Source: Bacteroidia bacterium (GTDB lineage: Bacteria; Bacteroidota; Bacteroidia; Cytophagales; Cyclobacteriaceae). From it: DNA of 50,533 nucleotides. Shown one piece after another: positions 11,563 to 23,430 of the stretch (positions are counted from its first letter, which is position 1; each line of letters opens with the position of its first letter). The position numbers and the translations under genes are program-made. The DNA lies in NCBI GenBank assembly GCA_030425425.1, contig JAUIAO010000045.1, positions 1 to 50,533 on the forward strand, in the 5' to 3' direction. Under the pieces are notes generated by a model. The model ran no database searches. It had not been told where the DNA came from and worked only from the letters and a program-made list of their open reading frames with translations.

Positions 11563-12915
11563 ATGACAATCAATAAGATCACGTGTTTATTGCTATGGTT
11601 GCCGTCAACCATATCCCTCATTGCTCAAAACCCGGTTGTTCAAACTTACTATACCGCGGATCCAGCTCCCATGGTCTATGATGACGTGATGTATATGTAC
11701 ACCACCCACGATCATGACACAGCAAAGACGTTTTTCAGGATGTACGACTGGCGGGTTTATTCCACTAGTGACATGGTCAACTGGCGTGATCACGGAACAG
11801 CCCTGGCACTTGCGGATCTTGATTGGGCTGATGATCGTGCCTGGGCGGCTCAGACGGTGTTTCGAAATGGAAAATTTTATTTTTATATCTGTGCACATCA
11901 CCGGGAGTTAAATCAAATGGCCATTGGAGTGGCTGTGTCAGACAAACCTACAGGACCTTTCAAAGATGCACTGGGAAAGCCTTTGATTACACAGGATTGG
12001 GGAGATATTGATCCTACGGTTTTCATCGATGACGATGGGCAAGCTTACATGTATTGGGGCAACCCTCAATTGCAATATGTGAAACTCAATGAGGACATGG
12101 TGTCCTACGATGAAGAGGTTGGTATTGTTAAAGTGCCTGTGACTCCTGCAAGTTTTGGCAATTCCAATCGAAAAAATCCTGAGCGTGGCGGATATGTAGA
12201 GGGTCCCTGGCTGCATAAACAAGATGATTTGTATTACCTGCTTTATCCTGCGGGAGGTATTCCTGAGCACCTAGCTTATTCAACCAGCGAAAATCCTACA
12301 GGTCCATGGACTTATCAGGGTAAAATCATGGAAGTCATTGAGGAAGGAGGTGCTTTTACCAATCATCCGGGATTAATTAATTATAAAGGCCATTCCTATC
12401 TATTTTATCACAATGGAGCCTTGCCAGGAGGGGGTGGTTTTACAAGATCGGTGTGTGTAGACGAATTCCAATTTACGGCTGATGGTAAGATTCCTATGAT
12501 TAGTCCCACTAAAGAGGGTGTGAAACGAGTAGATGTCCTTGACCCTTTGGAATGGGTGGAGGCTGAAACCATAGCTTATTCCAATGGAGTAAAAACGACT
12601 GAATCAGATGGGGAGATTTTTGTAAGCGACATTCATAACGGGGACTATATTAAAGTTCAGGCGGTGGATTTCGGTAAAGGTTGCAAGCAATTTGAAGGTA
12701 AGCTGGCAAGCATCAATGGAGGTCGATTGGAAATTCGCCTTGACTCGGTTGAGGGTGCATTGCTAGGCACAGTGGATGTAACCGGGCCAGGAGCCTGGGA
12801 AACTCTTTCTACTTCATTCAAAAAGACAAAAGGGGTTCACGATATCTACTTTGTGTTTAGGGGTGAGTCTGAAGAGGCGCTCTTCAATTTTGATTCGTGG
12901 AAATTATCAAAATAG
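11563..12915 (+). CDS. GH43 arabinofuranosidase/xylosidase with C-terminal CBM6
   Basis: A 450-residue secreted enzyme likely to cut arabinose side chains from arabinoxylan. The signal peptide ends near SLIAQ. Catalytic acids are Asp33 (YTADPAP), Asp150 (DIDPTVFIDDDGQAYMYWGN) and Glu213 (YVEGPW). From about residue 328 (LEWVEAETIAYSNGVKT) to the end there is a CBM6 beta-sandwich with HNGDYIKVQAVDFG and GRLEIRLDS...GTVDV motifs. It is paralogous to the GH43-CBM6 at 25901-27265, and both share the unusual WGNP turn. It follows GH3 by 11 bp, so the two are surely on one transcript. Arabinoxylan arabinofuranohydrolase is the closest family role I recall; specificity is inferred. Confidence 0.92.
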   Translation: MTINKITCLLLWLPSTISLIAQNPVVQTYYTADPAPMVYDDVMYMYTTHDHDTAKTFFRMYDWRVYSTSDMVNWRDHGTALALADLDWADDRAWAAQTVFRNGKFYFYICAHHRELNQMAIGVAVSDKPTGPFKDALGKPLITQDWGDIDPTVFIDDDGQAYMYWGNPQLQYVKLNEDMVSYDEEVGIVKVPVTPASFGNSNRKNPERGGYVEGPWLHKQDDLYYLLYPAGGIPEHLAYSTSENPTGPWTYQGKIMEVIEEGGAFTNHPGLINYKGHSYLFYHNGALPGGGGFTRSVCVDEFQFTADGKIPMISPTKEGVKRVDVLDPLEWVEAETIAYSNGVKTTESDGEIFVSDIHNGDYIKVQAVDFGKGCKQFEGKLASINGGRLEIRLDSVEGALLGTVDVTGPGAWETLSTSFKKTKGVHDIYFVFRGESEEALFNFDSWKLSK

Positions 12916-12969
12916 CATGAAACTGGTTAGTGAAAAGTCTATAGAAAATATTGCCAAATAACTACTTGA

Positions 12970-14916
<1,947 letters not shown>

Positions 14917-14943
14917 TCAATCTGAAATTGCTGGCTGCACATA

Positions 14944-15183
14944 TTGATGTTCATTTTTCAAGGAAGGACGAGTAAAACATATGTCAATGGATCACAAAAG
15001 GAATTTGATATGAGAAATGATATGTTTTTGAAGGGAATGCTAATGTCTTCATTGAGTATTCAGCGTTTTGCTCACAATGCTACTTCGAAGTATCACACTG
15101 GTAAAATCAACACTGATAAACAGGAGAGGGGTTTGCATAGACGTAGAGGCTTTTTCACCAGTTTGATCCCCATAGTTGACTAA
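14944..15183 (+). CDS. Short open reading frame of doubtful status
   Basis: A 79-codon frame fills most of the 292-bp gap between the CE1 and GH127-type genes. The product is basic and has no signal peptide, membrane segment or motif I recognise. An inner ATG at 15010 (MRNDMFLKGML...) is another possible start. It could be a small unknown protein, a decayed remnant or a chance frame; I lean to chance or remnant. I see no clear promoter or hairpin in the same gap. Confidence 0.2.
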   Translation: MMFIFQGRTSKTYVNGSQKEFDMRNDMFLKGMLMSSLSIQRFAHNATSKYHTGKINTDKQERGLHRRRGFFTSLIPIVD

Positions 15184-15208
15184 TTGAAATAAAAATGATT
15201 CAAAAACA

Positions 15209-17608
15209 ATGAGCGGAGACATCTTACGATCTATAACACTGGCAACATCACTTTTTGGACTACTTCACACTTTTACGCTAAGTGCCCAGGATAAGCTTTA
15301 TTCAAATACATTTCCTATGGGAGACATGACGCTCTCTGAAGGTGTTTTTGAGGATTCCAGGGACTTGAACATTGATGTCCTTCTGCAATATGATGTAGAT
15401 CGGTTATTAGCTCCGTATCGTAAAGAAGCCGGTTTACCAAAGAGAGCCGACAGCTACCCTAACTGGTCAGGTTTGGATGGACATGTTGGTGGACATTATT
15501 TGTCGGCCATGGCCATGAATTATGCTGCGACAGGGAATACAGCGTGCAAAGATCGTATGGAATACATGATCAAGGAACTGATGGAATGTCAGCAGGCAAA
15601 TACGCGAAATAATGCTGAATGGGGTGTAGGCTATGTGGGAGGAGTTCCTAATAGTGCCAAACTGTGGTCTGCATTTAAAGAGGGGGATTTTAGTGTTTAT
15701 CGTTCTGCATGGGTTCCATTCTACAACATACACAAGATGTATGCCGGTCTGCGGGATGCCTGGTTGTATGCTGATAGTCAGGAAGTGAAAGAGATGTTTC
15801 TGAAGTTTTGTGATTGGGGGATCTACATTACTGCAGGTTTATCAGATGAGCAAATGGAAGATGTTCTGAATACAGAGCATGGAGGAATGAACGAAATGTT
15901 TGCTGATGCATATCAGATCACTGGGGATGAAAAGTATCTCACTGCTGCAAAAAGGTATTCTCACAAAAAATTTCTCAAGCCCTTATCCGACGGAATAGAT
16001 AATCTGGACAACCAACATTCGAATACACAAATTCCAAAGTTTATCGGATTTGAACGAATAGCCGAACTCACTGATGATGATACTTACAGGAAGGCTGCCA
16101 GTTTTTCGTGGGAAACCATTACCGAAAATCGTTCTTTGGCCTTCGGTGGGAACAGCCGTAGAGAGCATTTCCCCAGCAAGACGTCCGCTTTTGATTATTT
16201 GATCGTCACTGATGGCCCGGAATCGTGCAATACCTATAACATGTTAAAGCTGACTGAAGACTTGTTTCGGGAGCAGCCGAAAGCTGAGTATATGGACTAT
16301 TATGAAAGGGCTACTTTCAATCATATTCGATCTACACAGCATCCAGAGCATGGTGGATATGTGTATTTTACCTCTGCTCGTCCACGTCAGCACCGCAAAT
16401 ATTCTGCGCCTAACAAGGCCATGTGGTGCTGTGTAGGTACTGGAATGGAGAACCATGGTAAGTACAACCAAATGATCTTTACCCATTCTGAGGACAATTT
16501 GTATTTGAATCTTTTTATTGCTTCTGAGCTGAACTGGAAAGAGAAAGGTATTGAAATTCAGCAGGTAACTGAGTTTCCAACAGAGGAACAAACGAAGCTG
16601 ACCATCACAAAAGGTACTGCAGAATTTAACCTGTTAATTAGGTATCCTGGTTGGGTTAGCGAAGGTGAGTTGAAGATTTTGATCAATGGAAAAGCGTATA
16701 ACCATTCGGCTAAACCTTCTTCTTACGTCAGTATCAAAAGAAAATGGAAAAAAGGAGATAAGGTGGAGGTAATGCTGCCGATGAAAAACACCATTGAGCA
16801 CATGCCAAATGTACCTGATTACATTGCCATTTTGCACGGCCCAATACTCCTTGGAGCACGCGCCGGGACAGCAGACATGGGCGATTTGATTGCTGGTGAT
16901 GGACGTTTCGATCAGTATACTGGTGGCAGAATGCTTCCGATAGATAAAGCCCCGATTCTTATAGACAATGACATTGAGCATATTGGTGATAAGCTGGAGC
17001 CAATAGCAGGAAAACCACTTCATTTTAAGTTGAATGTGAAAATGATCAACCCTGTTGAAAATCTCGTTTTCGAGCCTTTTCATCAAATAAACGATGAGCG
17101 ATATATGATCTACTGGCTGTCCTTGACGGAAAATAGCTATGAAGAATATCTCGATTCACTTTCGGAAGCGGAGGAGAAAAGAATGGTGCTGGAAAGACGA
17201 ACAATTGATAGGGTGAATACAGGCGAACAGCAACCAGAAGCAGATCATAAGCTGCAAAGTGAACATTCTCGCACAGGCAACAACTTTGACGAGATGTACC
17301 GTGAAGCAGGGAGAGAAGGATATTTCAGTTACGATATGGTTACCAAAGCGGAAACTGACCTTAGTCTATTTGTGAGGTATTGGGGTGCCGAATGGGGGAG
17401 CCGAAAATTTGACATTTATGTAGACGATCAAAAACTCATTACGGAAGACAATACGGATAAATGGAATCAGTCTCAGTTTCAAAATGTAGAATATGTCATT
17501 CCAGGGGAAATGATTAAAGATAAGGAACACATTCGTGTAAAATTTCAGGCTCTGCCATATAGTACTGCCGGCGGGGTTTACGATGTGCGATTGGTAAAAA
17601 ACAAATAG
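15209..17608 (+). CDS. GH127/GH146-family beta-L-arabinofuranosidase (DUF1680)
   Basis: A 799-residue secreted enzyme of the alpha/alpha-barrel DUF1680 class, which cleaves beta-L-arabinofuranosides. The signal peptide ends near FTLSAQ. Family signatures include GLDGHVGGHYLSAMA, VPFYNIHKMYAGLRDAW and LNTEHGGMNEMFADAY. The zinc-thiolate site is complete: Glu338 and Cys340 in ESCNTYNMLK, and Cys407/Cys408 in MWCCVGTGMENHGKY, one of which is the family's cysteine nucleophile. Beta-sandwich domains follow to the C-terminus. The full length and the Bacteroidota host resemble GH146 more than GH127, but I cannot separate the two by eye. The next gene's first in-frame ATG directly follows its stop, so the two are tightly linked. 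Confidence 0.9.
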   Translation: MSGDILRSITLATSLFGLLHTFTLSAQDKLYSNTFPMGDMTLSEGVFEDSRDLNIDVLLQYDVDRLLAPYRKEAGLPKRADSYPNWSGLDGHVGGHYLSAMAMNYAATGNTACKDRMEYMIKELMECQQANTRNNAEWGVGYVGGVPNSAKLWSAFKEGDFSVYRSAWVPFYNIHKMYAGLRDAWLYADSQEVKEMFLKFCDWGIYITAGLSDEQMEDVLNTEHGGMNEMFADAYQITGDEKYLTAAKRYSHKKFLKPLSDGIDNLDNQHSNTQIPKFIGFERIAELTDDDTYRKAASFSWETITENRSLAFGGNSRREHFPSKTSAFDYLIVTDGPESCNTYNMLKLTEDLFREQPKAEYMDYYERATFNHIRSTQHPEHGGYVYFTSARPRQHRKYSAPNKAMWCCVGTGMENHGKYNQMIFTHSEDNLYLNLFIASELNWKEKGIEIQQVTEFPTEEQTKLTITKGTAEFNLLIRYPGWVSEGELKILINGKAYNHSAKPSSYVSIKRKWKKGDKVEVMLPMKNTIEHMPNVPDYIAILHGPILLGARAGTADMGDLIAGDGRFDQYTGGRMLPIDKAPILIDNDIEHIGDKLEPIAGKPLHFKLNVKMINPVENLVFEPFHQINDERYMIYWLSLTENSYEEYLDSLSEAEEKRMVLERRTIDRVNTGEQQPEADHKLQSEHSRTGNNFDEMYREAGREGYFSYDMVTKAETDLSLFVRYWGAEWGSRKFDIYVDDQKLITEDNTDKWNQSQFQNVEYVIPGEMIKDKEHIRVKFQALPYSTAGGVYDVRLVKNK

Positions 17609-17647
17609 ATGAATATCAGCTCAGAACTTTTTAAGATAAGAGATCAA

Positions 17648-20600
17648 ATGATGGAAAAGAGATTAATGATGGTGATCATTCTGGTTACCGGATTTTTTAC
17701 GGTGCAGGCGCAGCAGTCATCAGCTACTGTAATGATAAATGATCATAACAGATTCCAAACAGTGACTGGGTATGGAGGTTTCGTTTGCGCGCCTACTTTC
17801 GACTACAACTATATGACTACCGCAGAGATTAGGAAACTATGGGGGAAAAATAGTGAGATGGGGTATAATATCATGCGACTGTACATCCCAATTGGCGAGA
17901 ACAACTGGGCGCAATCGCTTGCTACTGCGCAGCTGGCTCAATCTTTAGGGCTGATCATTTTTGCCAGTCCTTGGTCAATGCCTGCAGAATGGAAAACCAA
18001 TAATAGCATCTCTGGCGTGGTGATCAATGGAAATAATGAGAATGAAGGATTTCTCAAAGAAGAGCACTATGAAGATTATGCCAATTACTTGAATGGATAT
18101 GTGACTTACCTTAAAGAGAATGGTGTGGAGCTAGCCGGAATTTCGCTGCAAAATGAACCAGATTACAAGGTAGAATACGCCGGATGTACGTGGACTCCTC
18201 AGCAAATCATCAATTTCGTCAATGGCTATGGCGACCTCATTGATTGTCCTATCATCGCACCAGAGACAGTAGGTTTTTCTAATAATTACATCAACCCAAT
18301 TTTGGATAGTGAGGCATTTGGCAAAATTGACATATACGCCGGGCACCAATATGGCAATATTCAAAGTGATCTTCAAAAGGTGTATGAAACAGGTAAGGAA
18401 ATCTGGATGACAGAGTTTCTGATTAATTGGAATGCCGGATCGCAAACTTCACGAGATTATAGCTGGGAGCTGGATGCCTTTGACTTTGCTTCGCATTTGA
18501 ATAATGCTATGCTGGCCAATGTAAATGCATGGGTACATTATGCTTCGAAGCGATATTATGCCATGATGGGCGATGGAGTCAATGGGACAACAGCTGGTGA
18601 AATTACCAAAAGAGGATACATTTTATCTCATTATGCTAAATATACCACGGGCACGACTCGGATAGACGCACAGTGGAAAGATGAAACCAGTCAATTGGAA
18701 GGGTCTTCTTATATTTCAATAACGGGCGATAGTGTTATACTTCAGGTCATTAACCCGGCTGATGAAGCTTATAATCTCACTGTGGACCTACCATTTTATA
18801 CCACTTCAGGTACTTCGATAGTCACTACAGATCAGGTGAGCATGTCCGACCATGTTATTAATATCGATGATGAGACATTCCGACCTAAAGTAAATGTTTC
18901 GGCCTCCAGCTTTTCCACATATATTTTTATCAAAAGTAAGGAGCGACAAGCATCTCAAATGGTAGGAGTACCTGTGTACTTCAATAGAATTGAGGAACAA
19001 ACGGTCACCAGCAATGCTTTCGGGACAGGTTTTCAACTCAGTGATAACACGGTCACTTTTGATGTCAACAACCAGTTGATTAGTCCCAATCAAAATACGA
19101 ACAATGGTTATTTACGCTTGGATGAAAAATATACGGAGATGATTTTTCATATCAGAAGCGCTTCCTCTGCCAATCAATACAACTCAGATAATACCACCCT
19201 TTACTACGTCAATGCGGACGGTAACATAAACTCTCATAACTATGGTAAAATAGATATTTTCCCTTCGGGCGAGTTTGATTGGGTATTTGATATTTCATCA
19301 GCGGTGCTCAGTGATGGATGCACGGGAATCATAGGTATCAGCAACTCCAACTATTCTTCTGTATTGACTTTGGAATTTGGTGATGTGTTTTTCCAACGTG
19401 GTAAAGAAAAGTCATTCAAGTTCTCTGGAATTTACAGTGAAGATGATAGTAATCTGCTCGATTGCCTGGAAGATATCCGTTACACCTCATTGGATTTTAT
19501 GGAAGTAGAAGGTACTACAGGAGATCAGGATTGGCATGCGGATGCAGTCAATAAAAACTGTGTCTGTTATGTTGGTGAAGAGGTCCAAAATATCAATCTA
19601 AACGTAATTGCTGGAACCTCTTGCAGCCAATTGAGCCTGACTCAATCCGGTGGAGAGTTTTATGTTCCTAAGAACTTTTCTGCTGAATCAGCCACCTATA
19701 CCTACACCTTGGATACTTATGAAATGATGGTGCTCCCATTTGGTGCAAAGGTGCCTACAGACGTCAAAGTTTTTTCTCTTGATCCATCTGCTACGGCAAT
19801 TAACTGCACATTAATGACCGATGATAATATCCCTGCGAACACACCGATCCTTGTTGTTGGTAATGGAAATATGGCGTTCGAGGGAAGCGGGTCAGTGTCT
19901 TCAGCTCAGCCGTTAGTTGAGGGTTTGGCTGGTGTATATAGCTATAAGAAGATACCTGCCGGAGGATATTACCTTGGTACTAAGAATGGAACCGTAGGTT
20001 TTCATCTCGTAGATAATAACGATGTGGTGGTCGAGCCATTCAGGGTTTATTATTCTGAAGACCATTCAACCGCAGCTGCTTCACTACCATTGATATTCCC
20101 TGAAGAACCAGATGTAACTGTGACTTTTGAAGTGAATGAGGGCAGTGCCGTGCAAGCAATGAGTGCGGAATTCTTAAGGAAGATCACGAAACCCACCAAC
20201 CCTACAAGGGATAATCATGCTTTTAGTGGCTGGTACAAAGACCAGGAACTGTCTAGTCCCTGGGACTTTGAAAATGACCTGGCTATAGAAGATATGACGC
20301 TATTTGCTAAATGGGAACTGGCCAATCATACGGTCAGTTTTGAGACAAATGGCGGAAGTGCCATTGAAGCTATTGGGGCAATTTACCAGTCAACCATAGA
20401 GCCCCCGGAAGTGCCTTCTAAACTGGGTTATTCATTTGTCGGATGGTTTGAAGACGAGGAGCTCACAGATCCATGGGATTTTGAAAATGACGTGGTTACT
20501 GCTGACTTGACCTTATATGCAAAATGGGAGTTGATCATGGCTTTGCATCCCGAAACCACACTTGAAGTATACCCAACGCTAGTAACTGACGTGCTTTATA

Positions 20601-20782
20601 TAGGGCATGAGTCGATGAAAGGTTTGTGTTTTGTATACAATATGCAGGGGGCTCAGGTGATGAAAAAATTCCCTGTTTCGGGTGCAACCTCTTTGGACGT
20701 TTCAGCACTTAGCCAAGGCTTATATCTGATCAAAGTAGTCAACAAGAATCGAACAGTCATTGGAAAATTTATCAAGGAATAG
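17648..20782 (+). CDS. GH30 xylanase with binding domains, two InlB-type B-repeats and T9SS tail
   Basis: The start is placed at ATG 17648 (or 17651), where MMEKRLMMVIILVTGFFTVQAQ makes a signal peptide; the upstream ATG 17609 adds 13 residues. The GH30 barrel and side domain span about 25-430, with acid/base Glu170 in LQNEPD and nucleophile Glu256 in IWMTEFL. This fits the endoxylanase/glucuronoxylanase branch. A CBM-like sandwich (MVGVPVYFNRIEEQTV...) follows, then a beta-rich region (about 590-815), two Listeria-Bacteroides (InlB B) repeats ending FAKWE and YAKWE, and a T9SS sorting domain (LEVYPTLVTDVLYIG...LYLIKVV...KFIKE). The repeats probably act as a rigid surface spacer. Subfamily (GH30_8 or another) is not resolved. 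Confidence 0.88.
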   Translation: MMEKRLMMVIILVTGFFTVQAQQSSATVMINDHNRFQTVTGYGGFVCAPTFDYNYMTTAEIRKLWGKNSEMGYNIMRLYIPIGENNWAQSLATAQLAQSLGLIIFASPWSMPAEWKTNNSISGVVINGNNENEGFLKEEHYEDYANYLNGYVTYLKENGVELAGISLQNEPDYKVEYAGCTWTPQQIINFVNGYGDLIDCPIIAPETVGFSNNYINPILDSEAFGKIDIYAGHQYGNIQSDLQKVYETGKEIWMTEFLINWNAGSQTSRDYSWELDAFDFASHLNNAMLANVNAWVHYASKRYYAMMGDGVNGTTAGEITKRGYILSHYAKYTTGTTRIDAQWKDETSQLEGSSYISITGDSVILQVINPADEAYNLTVDLPFYTTSGTSIVTTDQVSMSDHVINIDDETFRPKVNVSASSFSTYIFIKSKERQASQMVGVPVYFNRIEEQTVTSNAFGTGFQLSDNTVTFDVNNQLISPNQNTNNGYLRLDEKYTEMIFHIRSASSANQYNSDNTTLYYVNADGNINSHNYGKIDIFPSGEFDWVFDISSAVLSDGCTGIIGISNSNYSSVLTLEFGDVFFQRGKEKSFKFSGIYSEDDSNLLDCLEDIRYTSLDFMEVEGTTGDQDWHADAVNKNCVCYVGEEVQNINLNVIAGTSCSQLSLTQSGGEFYVPKNFSAESATYTYTLDTYEMMVLPFGAKVPTDVKVFSLDPSATAINCTLMTDDNIPANTPILVVGNGNMAFEGSGSVSSAQPLVEGLAGVYSYKKIPAGGYYLGTKNGTVGFHLVDNNDVVVEPFRVYYSEDHSTAAASLPLIFPEEPDVTVTFEVNEGSAVQAMSAEFLRKITKPTNPTRDNHAFSGWYKDQELSSPWDFENDLAIEDMTLFAKWELANHTVSFETNGGSAIEAIGAIYQSTIEPPEVPSKLGYSFVGWFEDEELTDPWDFENDVVTADLTLYAKWELIMALHPETTLEVYPTLVTDVLYIGHESMKGLCFVYNMQGAQVMKKFPVSGATSLDVSALSQGLYLIKVVNKNRTVIGKFIKE
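20113..20531 (+). repeat. Two InlB B-type (Listeria-Bacteroides) repeats inside the GH30 protein
   Basis: Each copy is about 70 residues and shows VSFETNGGSAIEA, then P(S/T) ...GYSFVGW and DPWDFENDVVTADLTLYAKWE (or near variants). The first copy runs to about 20320 and the second from about 20327. They are coded in tandem between the binding region and the sorting tail. Confidence 0.8.
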
Positions 20783-20860
20783 TAAATGAGATCCGCTTGT
20801 AAGCCCAATATATCGAGTCAAAAGTCTGGCTCTAATGTTTTATAATAAATACCTCAGCAG

Positions 20861-23350
20861 ATGAATCAAAGTAAACCTTCATTTTTAAGTAAAATGCTCA
20901 TTCTCTTGATCTTTTTGAGTTTGTTTTCATGCTCGGAAAAGAAAGCAAATACAGCGATCAAGTTGAATGACAAAGAATATTTTGATAGTCAAGGTTTTGA
21001 TGTGTTTGTTTTCTCAAATCTCTATGGACTATTTGGGGATGAAAAGAAAAGTAGTGTAGAATTCATTCATCACGATATGCGTACTGCTACGAATGGTGAC
21101 GTAAGGCTTGGCCCTACACCTGAGCAATGGGACGCCATCCCAAAATTCATTGAACGAAATGTAGATCAAGAAAGTGGTTCAGTTGAAGCCTTTCTGGAAT
21201 ACCCGGATTATGATTTCAAGTATAGTGTGAAGGTAATTGCAATAGATGATAACATTCACATCTCCGTGAATATGGAAGAACCTTTACCACAGGCTTTGGA
21301 AGGAAAAGCGGGGTTTAATCTGGAGTTTTTACCACCTGCGTATTTTGAGAAGAGCTACATCATGGATGATCAGACTGGGCTGTTTCCCCTTCACCCAAGC
21401 AGCGAAATGAAGGTTGCCAATGGTGTTGTGAATCCTTTACCATTGGCTACTGGTCAGGAGATTACCTTATCGCCGGAGGATCCCTATTCCCGACTGACAA
21501 TCACCTCCAAAGATTTGCCAATTTCATTATATGATGGCAGAAATAAAGCACAAAATGGTTGGTTTGTTGTCCGAACCTTGATCCCTTCAGGGAAAAGTGG
21601 AACCGTGATGGAATGGATAGTAGACGCTCATACCATTCCAGAATGGGTAAGAGAACCAGTCATCAGTCATTCCCAGCAAGGGTATCACCCTGACCAACCT
21701 AAACGAGCAGTTGTAGAGTTGGACATGCAGGATTCGGAGACAAAACACTTGCAGTTGATCAGAATAGGTGCCGATGGAGAGGAAGTGATCAAAACTACTC
21801 CGATTGAAGATTGGGGAGAATACTTGCGCTATAGGTATGGTACGTTTGATTTTTCTGAAATTCAAGCGGAAGGAGTTTACAAATTGAGATCGGGAAAAGT
21901 ACAAACAGAGTCCTTCAGAATTGCCTCCGATGTGTACAATACCGCTTGGCAGCCGACACTTGATATTTACCTGCCAGTGCAGATGGATCACATTTTAGTC
22001 AATGAAGCTTATCGAGTCTGGCACGGCAAGTCACACATGGATGATGCTTTGCAGGCACCTACCAATCATGTACATTTTGATCTCTATGCGATGGGAGAGA
22101 CAACCGATACCCCTTTCAAGGCTGGAGAACATATTCCGGGGTTGAATTATGGTGGTTGGTATGATGCTGGAGATTTTGACATTCGAACACAGACGCAGTG
22201 TTATGTAGTGCAAAACCTGGTAAATGCCTGGGAAGATTTTGGCGTCACCAGAGATCAGACATTGGTCGATTATGAAGCTGGCTATGTAGACATGCATGTG
22301 CCTGATGGCAAGCCGGATATCTTGCAGCAGATTGAGCATGGAGCGCTGGGTTTAATTGCACAACATCGAGCAGTTGGACATGCCATTCATGGGATAGTCG
22401 CGGCACATATTTCTCAGTATACCCATCTGGGAGACGGTTCGACCAAAACTGACAACCTGATCTATTCCCCAAAAATTGATAGTTTCAAAACGGATGGTTT
22501 TAGAAGTGGTCTTTTCGACGATCGATGGGCCTTTACCACCAGAAGCACTCCACTCAATTACTATTCTGCTGCCGCTTTAGCTGCTGCCAGTCGAGCACTG
22601 AGAGGTTTCAATGATGAGCTAGCTGATGAATGTCTCAAAACCGCAATTGGCGTTTGGGAGGAAGAAAGCGCCAAAGAGCCAGATTTATTTCATCATGGAA
22701 ATACAACGGGAGGATCTCTTGAGGATGAACAGCTCAAGGCGGCTATCCAGCTATTGATAACTACAGGTGATCAGAAATATGCGGCATTTATTGAAGCCGG
22801 TTGGGAACGAATTGACCGACGGTTCAATCAACATGCTTCTGCGGTTGCAAGTGTGCTTGATCATCTAAGTGAAGCTTTTCAAGAGGACTTTAAAGAGCGT
22901 GTTGTTGATCACAAGATATGGATGGATTCCTTGTTGTTTGAAAATCCATATGGTGTGCCTATTACCAGAGGAGGATGGGCAGGATCAGGTTCTGTGACAG
23001 GTTTTGGGTTGACTGCCTATCACTTGCATAAAGCCTTCCCTGACTTGATTGGTAAAGAATATGCTTTGCGTGCTTTAGAATATTTATTTGGAAATCACCC
23101 AGGATCAGATATTTCACTGGTGTCTGGAGTTGGGACCAAATCTAAAAAAGTAGCCTATGGGAATAATCGCGCTGACTATTCATTTATTGCTGGGGGAGTA
23201 GTTCCAGGGGTATTGATCATAGCTCCTGATTTTCCCGAAAATAAGGAAAACTGGCCCTTCCTCTGGGGCGAAAATGAATATGTGGTATCTGGCGCTTCAT
23301 CCTATCTCTACCTGACATTGGCAGCCCATGAAATGATGAATGGGAAGTAA
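20861..23350 (+). CDS. GH9 lipoprotein glycoside hydrolase with extended N-terminus
   Basis: An 829-residue GH9 enzyme that should act on beta-1,4-glucan or a related backbone. The lipobox LFSC puts the lipid-anchored Cys at residue 24, so it is membrane-attached rather than T9SS-released. Residues about 30-265 form a beta-rich extension that I do not recognise as a named domain. Residues about 270-365 match the CelD-type Ig domain found before many GH9 barrels. The GH9 alpha-barrel follows, with the catalytic base motif GGWYDAGDFD (Asp435, Asp438), the GNHPGSDIS segment near the C-terminus, and the proton donor Glu806 in WGENEYV. A GH9 within an otherwise xylan-directed set may open cellulose- or glucan-bound material. 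It starts 78 bp after GH30. Confidence 0.88.
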   Translation: MNQSKPSFLSKMLILLIFLSLFSCSEKKANTAIKLNDKEYFDSQGFDVFVFSNLYGLFGDEKKSSVEFIHHDMRTATNGDVRLGPTPEQWDAIPKFIERNVDQESGSVEAFLEYPDYDFKYSVKVIAIDDNIHISVNMEEPLPQALEGKAGFNLEFLPPAYFEKSYIMDDQTGLFPLHPSSEMKVANGVVNPLPLATGQEITLSPEDPYSRLTITSKDLPISLYDGRNKAQNGWFVVRTLIPSGKSGTVMEWIVDAHTIPEWVREPVISHSQQGYHPDQPKRAVVELDMQDSETKHLQLIRIGADGEEVIKTTPIEDWGEYLRYRYGTFDFSEIQAEGVYKLRSGKVQTESFRIASDVYNTAWQPTLDIYLPVQMDHILVNEAYRVWHGKSHMDDALQAPTNHVHFDLYAMGETTDTPFKAGEHIPGLNYGGWYDAGDFDIRTQTQCYVVQNLVNAWEDFGVTRDQTLVDYEAGYVDMHVPDGKPDILQQIEHGALGLIAQHRAVGHAIHGIVAAHISQYTHLGDGSTKTDNLIYSPKIDSFKTDGFRSGLFDDRWAFTTRSTPLNYYSAAALAAASRALRGFNDELADECLKTAIGVWEEESAKEPDLFHHGNTTGGSLEDEQLKAAIQLLITTGDQKYAAFIEAGWERIDRRFNQHASAVASVLDHLSEAFQEDFKERVVDHKIWMDSLLFENPYGVPITRGGWAGSGSVTGFGLTAYHLHKAFPDLIGKEYALRALEYLFGNHPGSDISLVSGVGTKSKKVAYGNNRADYSFIAGGVVPGVLIIAPDFPENKENWPFLWGENEYVVSGASSYLYLTLAAHEMMNGK

Positions 23351-23367
23351 TTGAATAATTATCTGTG

Positions 23368-23404
23368 TTGAAAAGGTACTTTAATGAGAGATGTACCCTT
23401 TCAA
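23368..23404 (+). terminator. Hairpin between GH9 and GH31 genes
   Basis: Twelve-base arms (TTGAAAAGGTAC and GTACCCTTTCAA) pair with one mismatch around a 13-nt loop. No T-run follows, so it may be a processing or mRNA-stability hairpin, or a partial terminator, rather than a full stop. Confidence 0.4.
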
Positions 23405-23430
23405 TCTAAAAAGCCTAAATGCATATGACC

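Noticed and set aside
17909-17926. CGCAATCGCTTGC, close to the operator core, within the GH30 gene
   Set aside because: The outer bases do not match, it is coding (WAQSLAT), and no promoter element is nearby.
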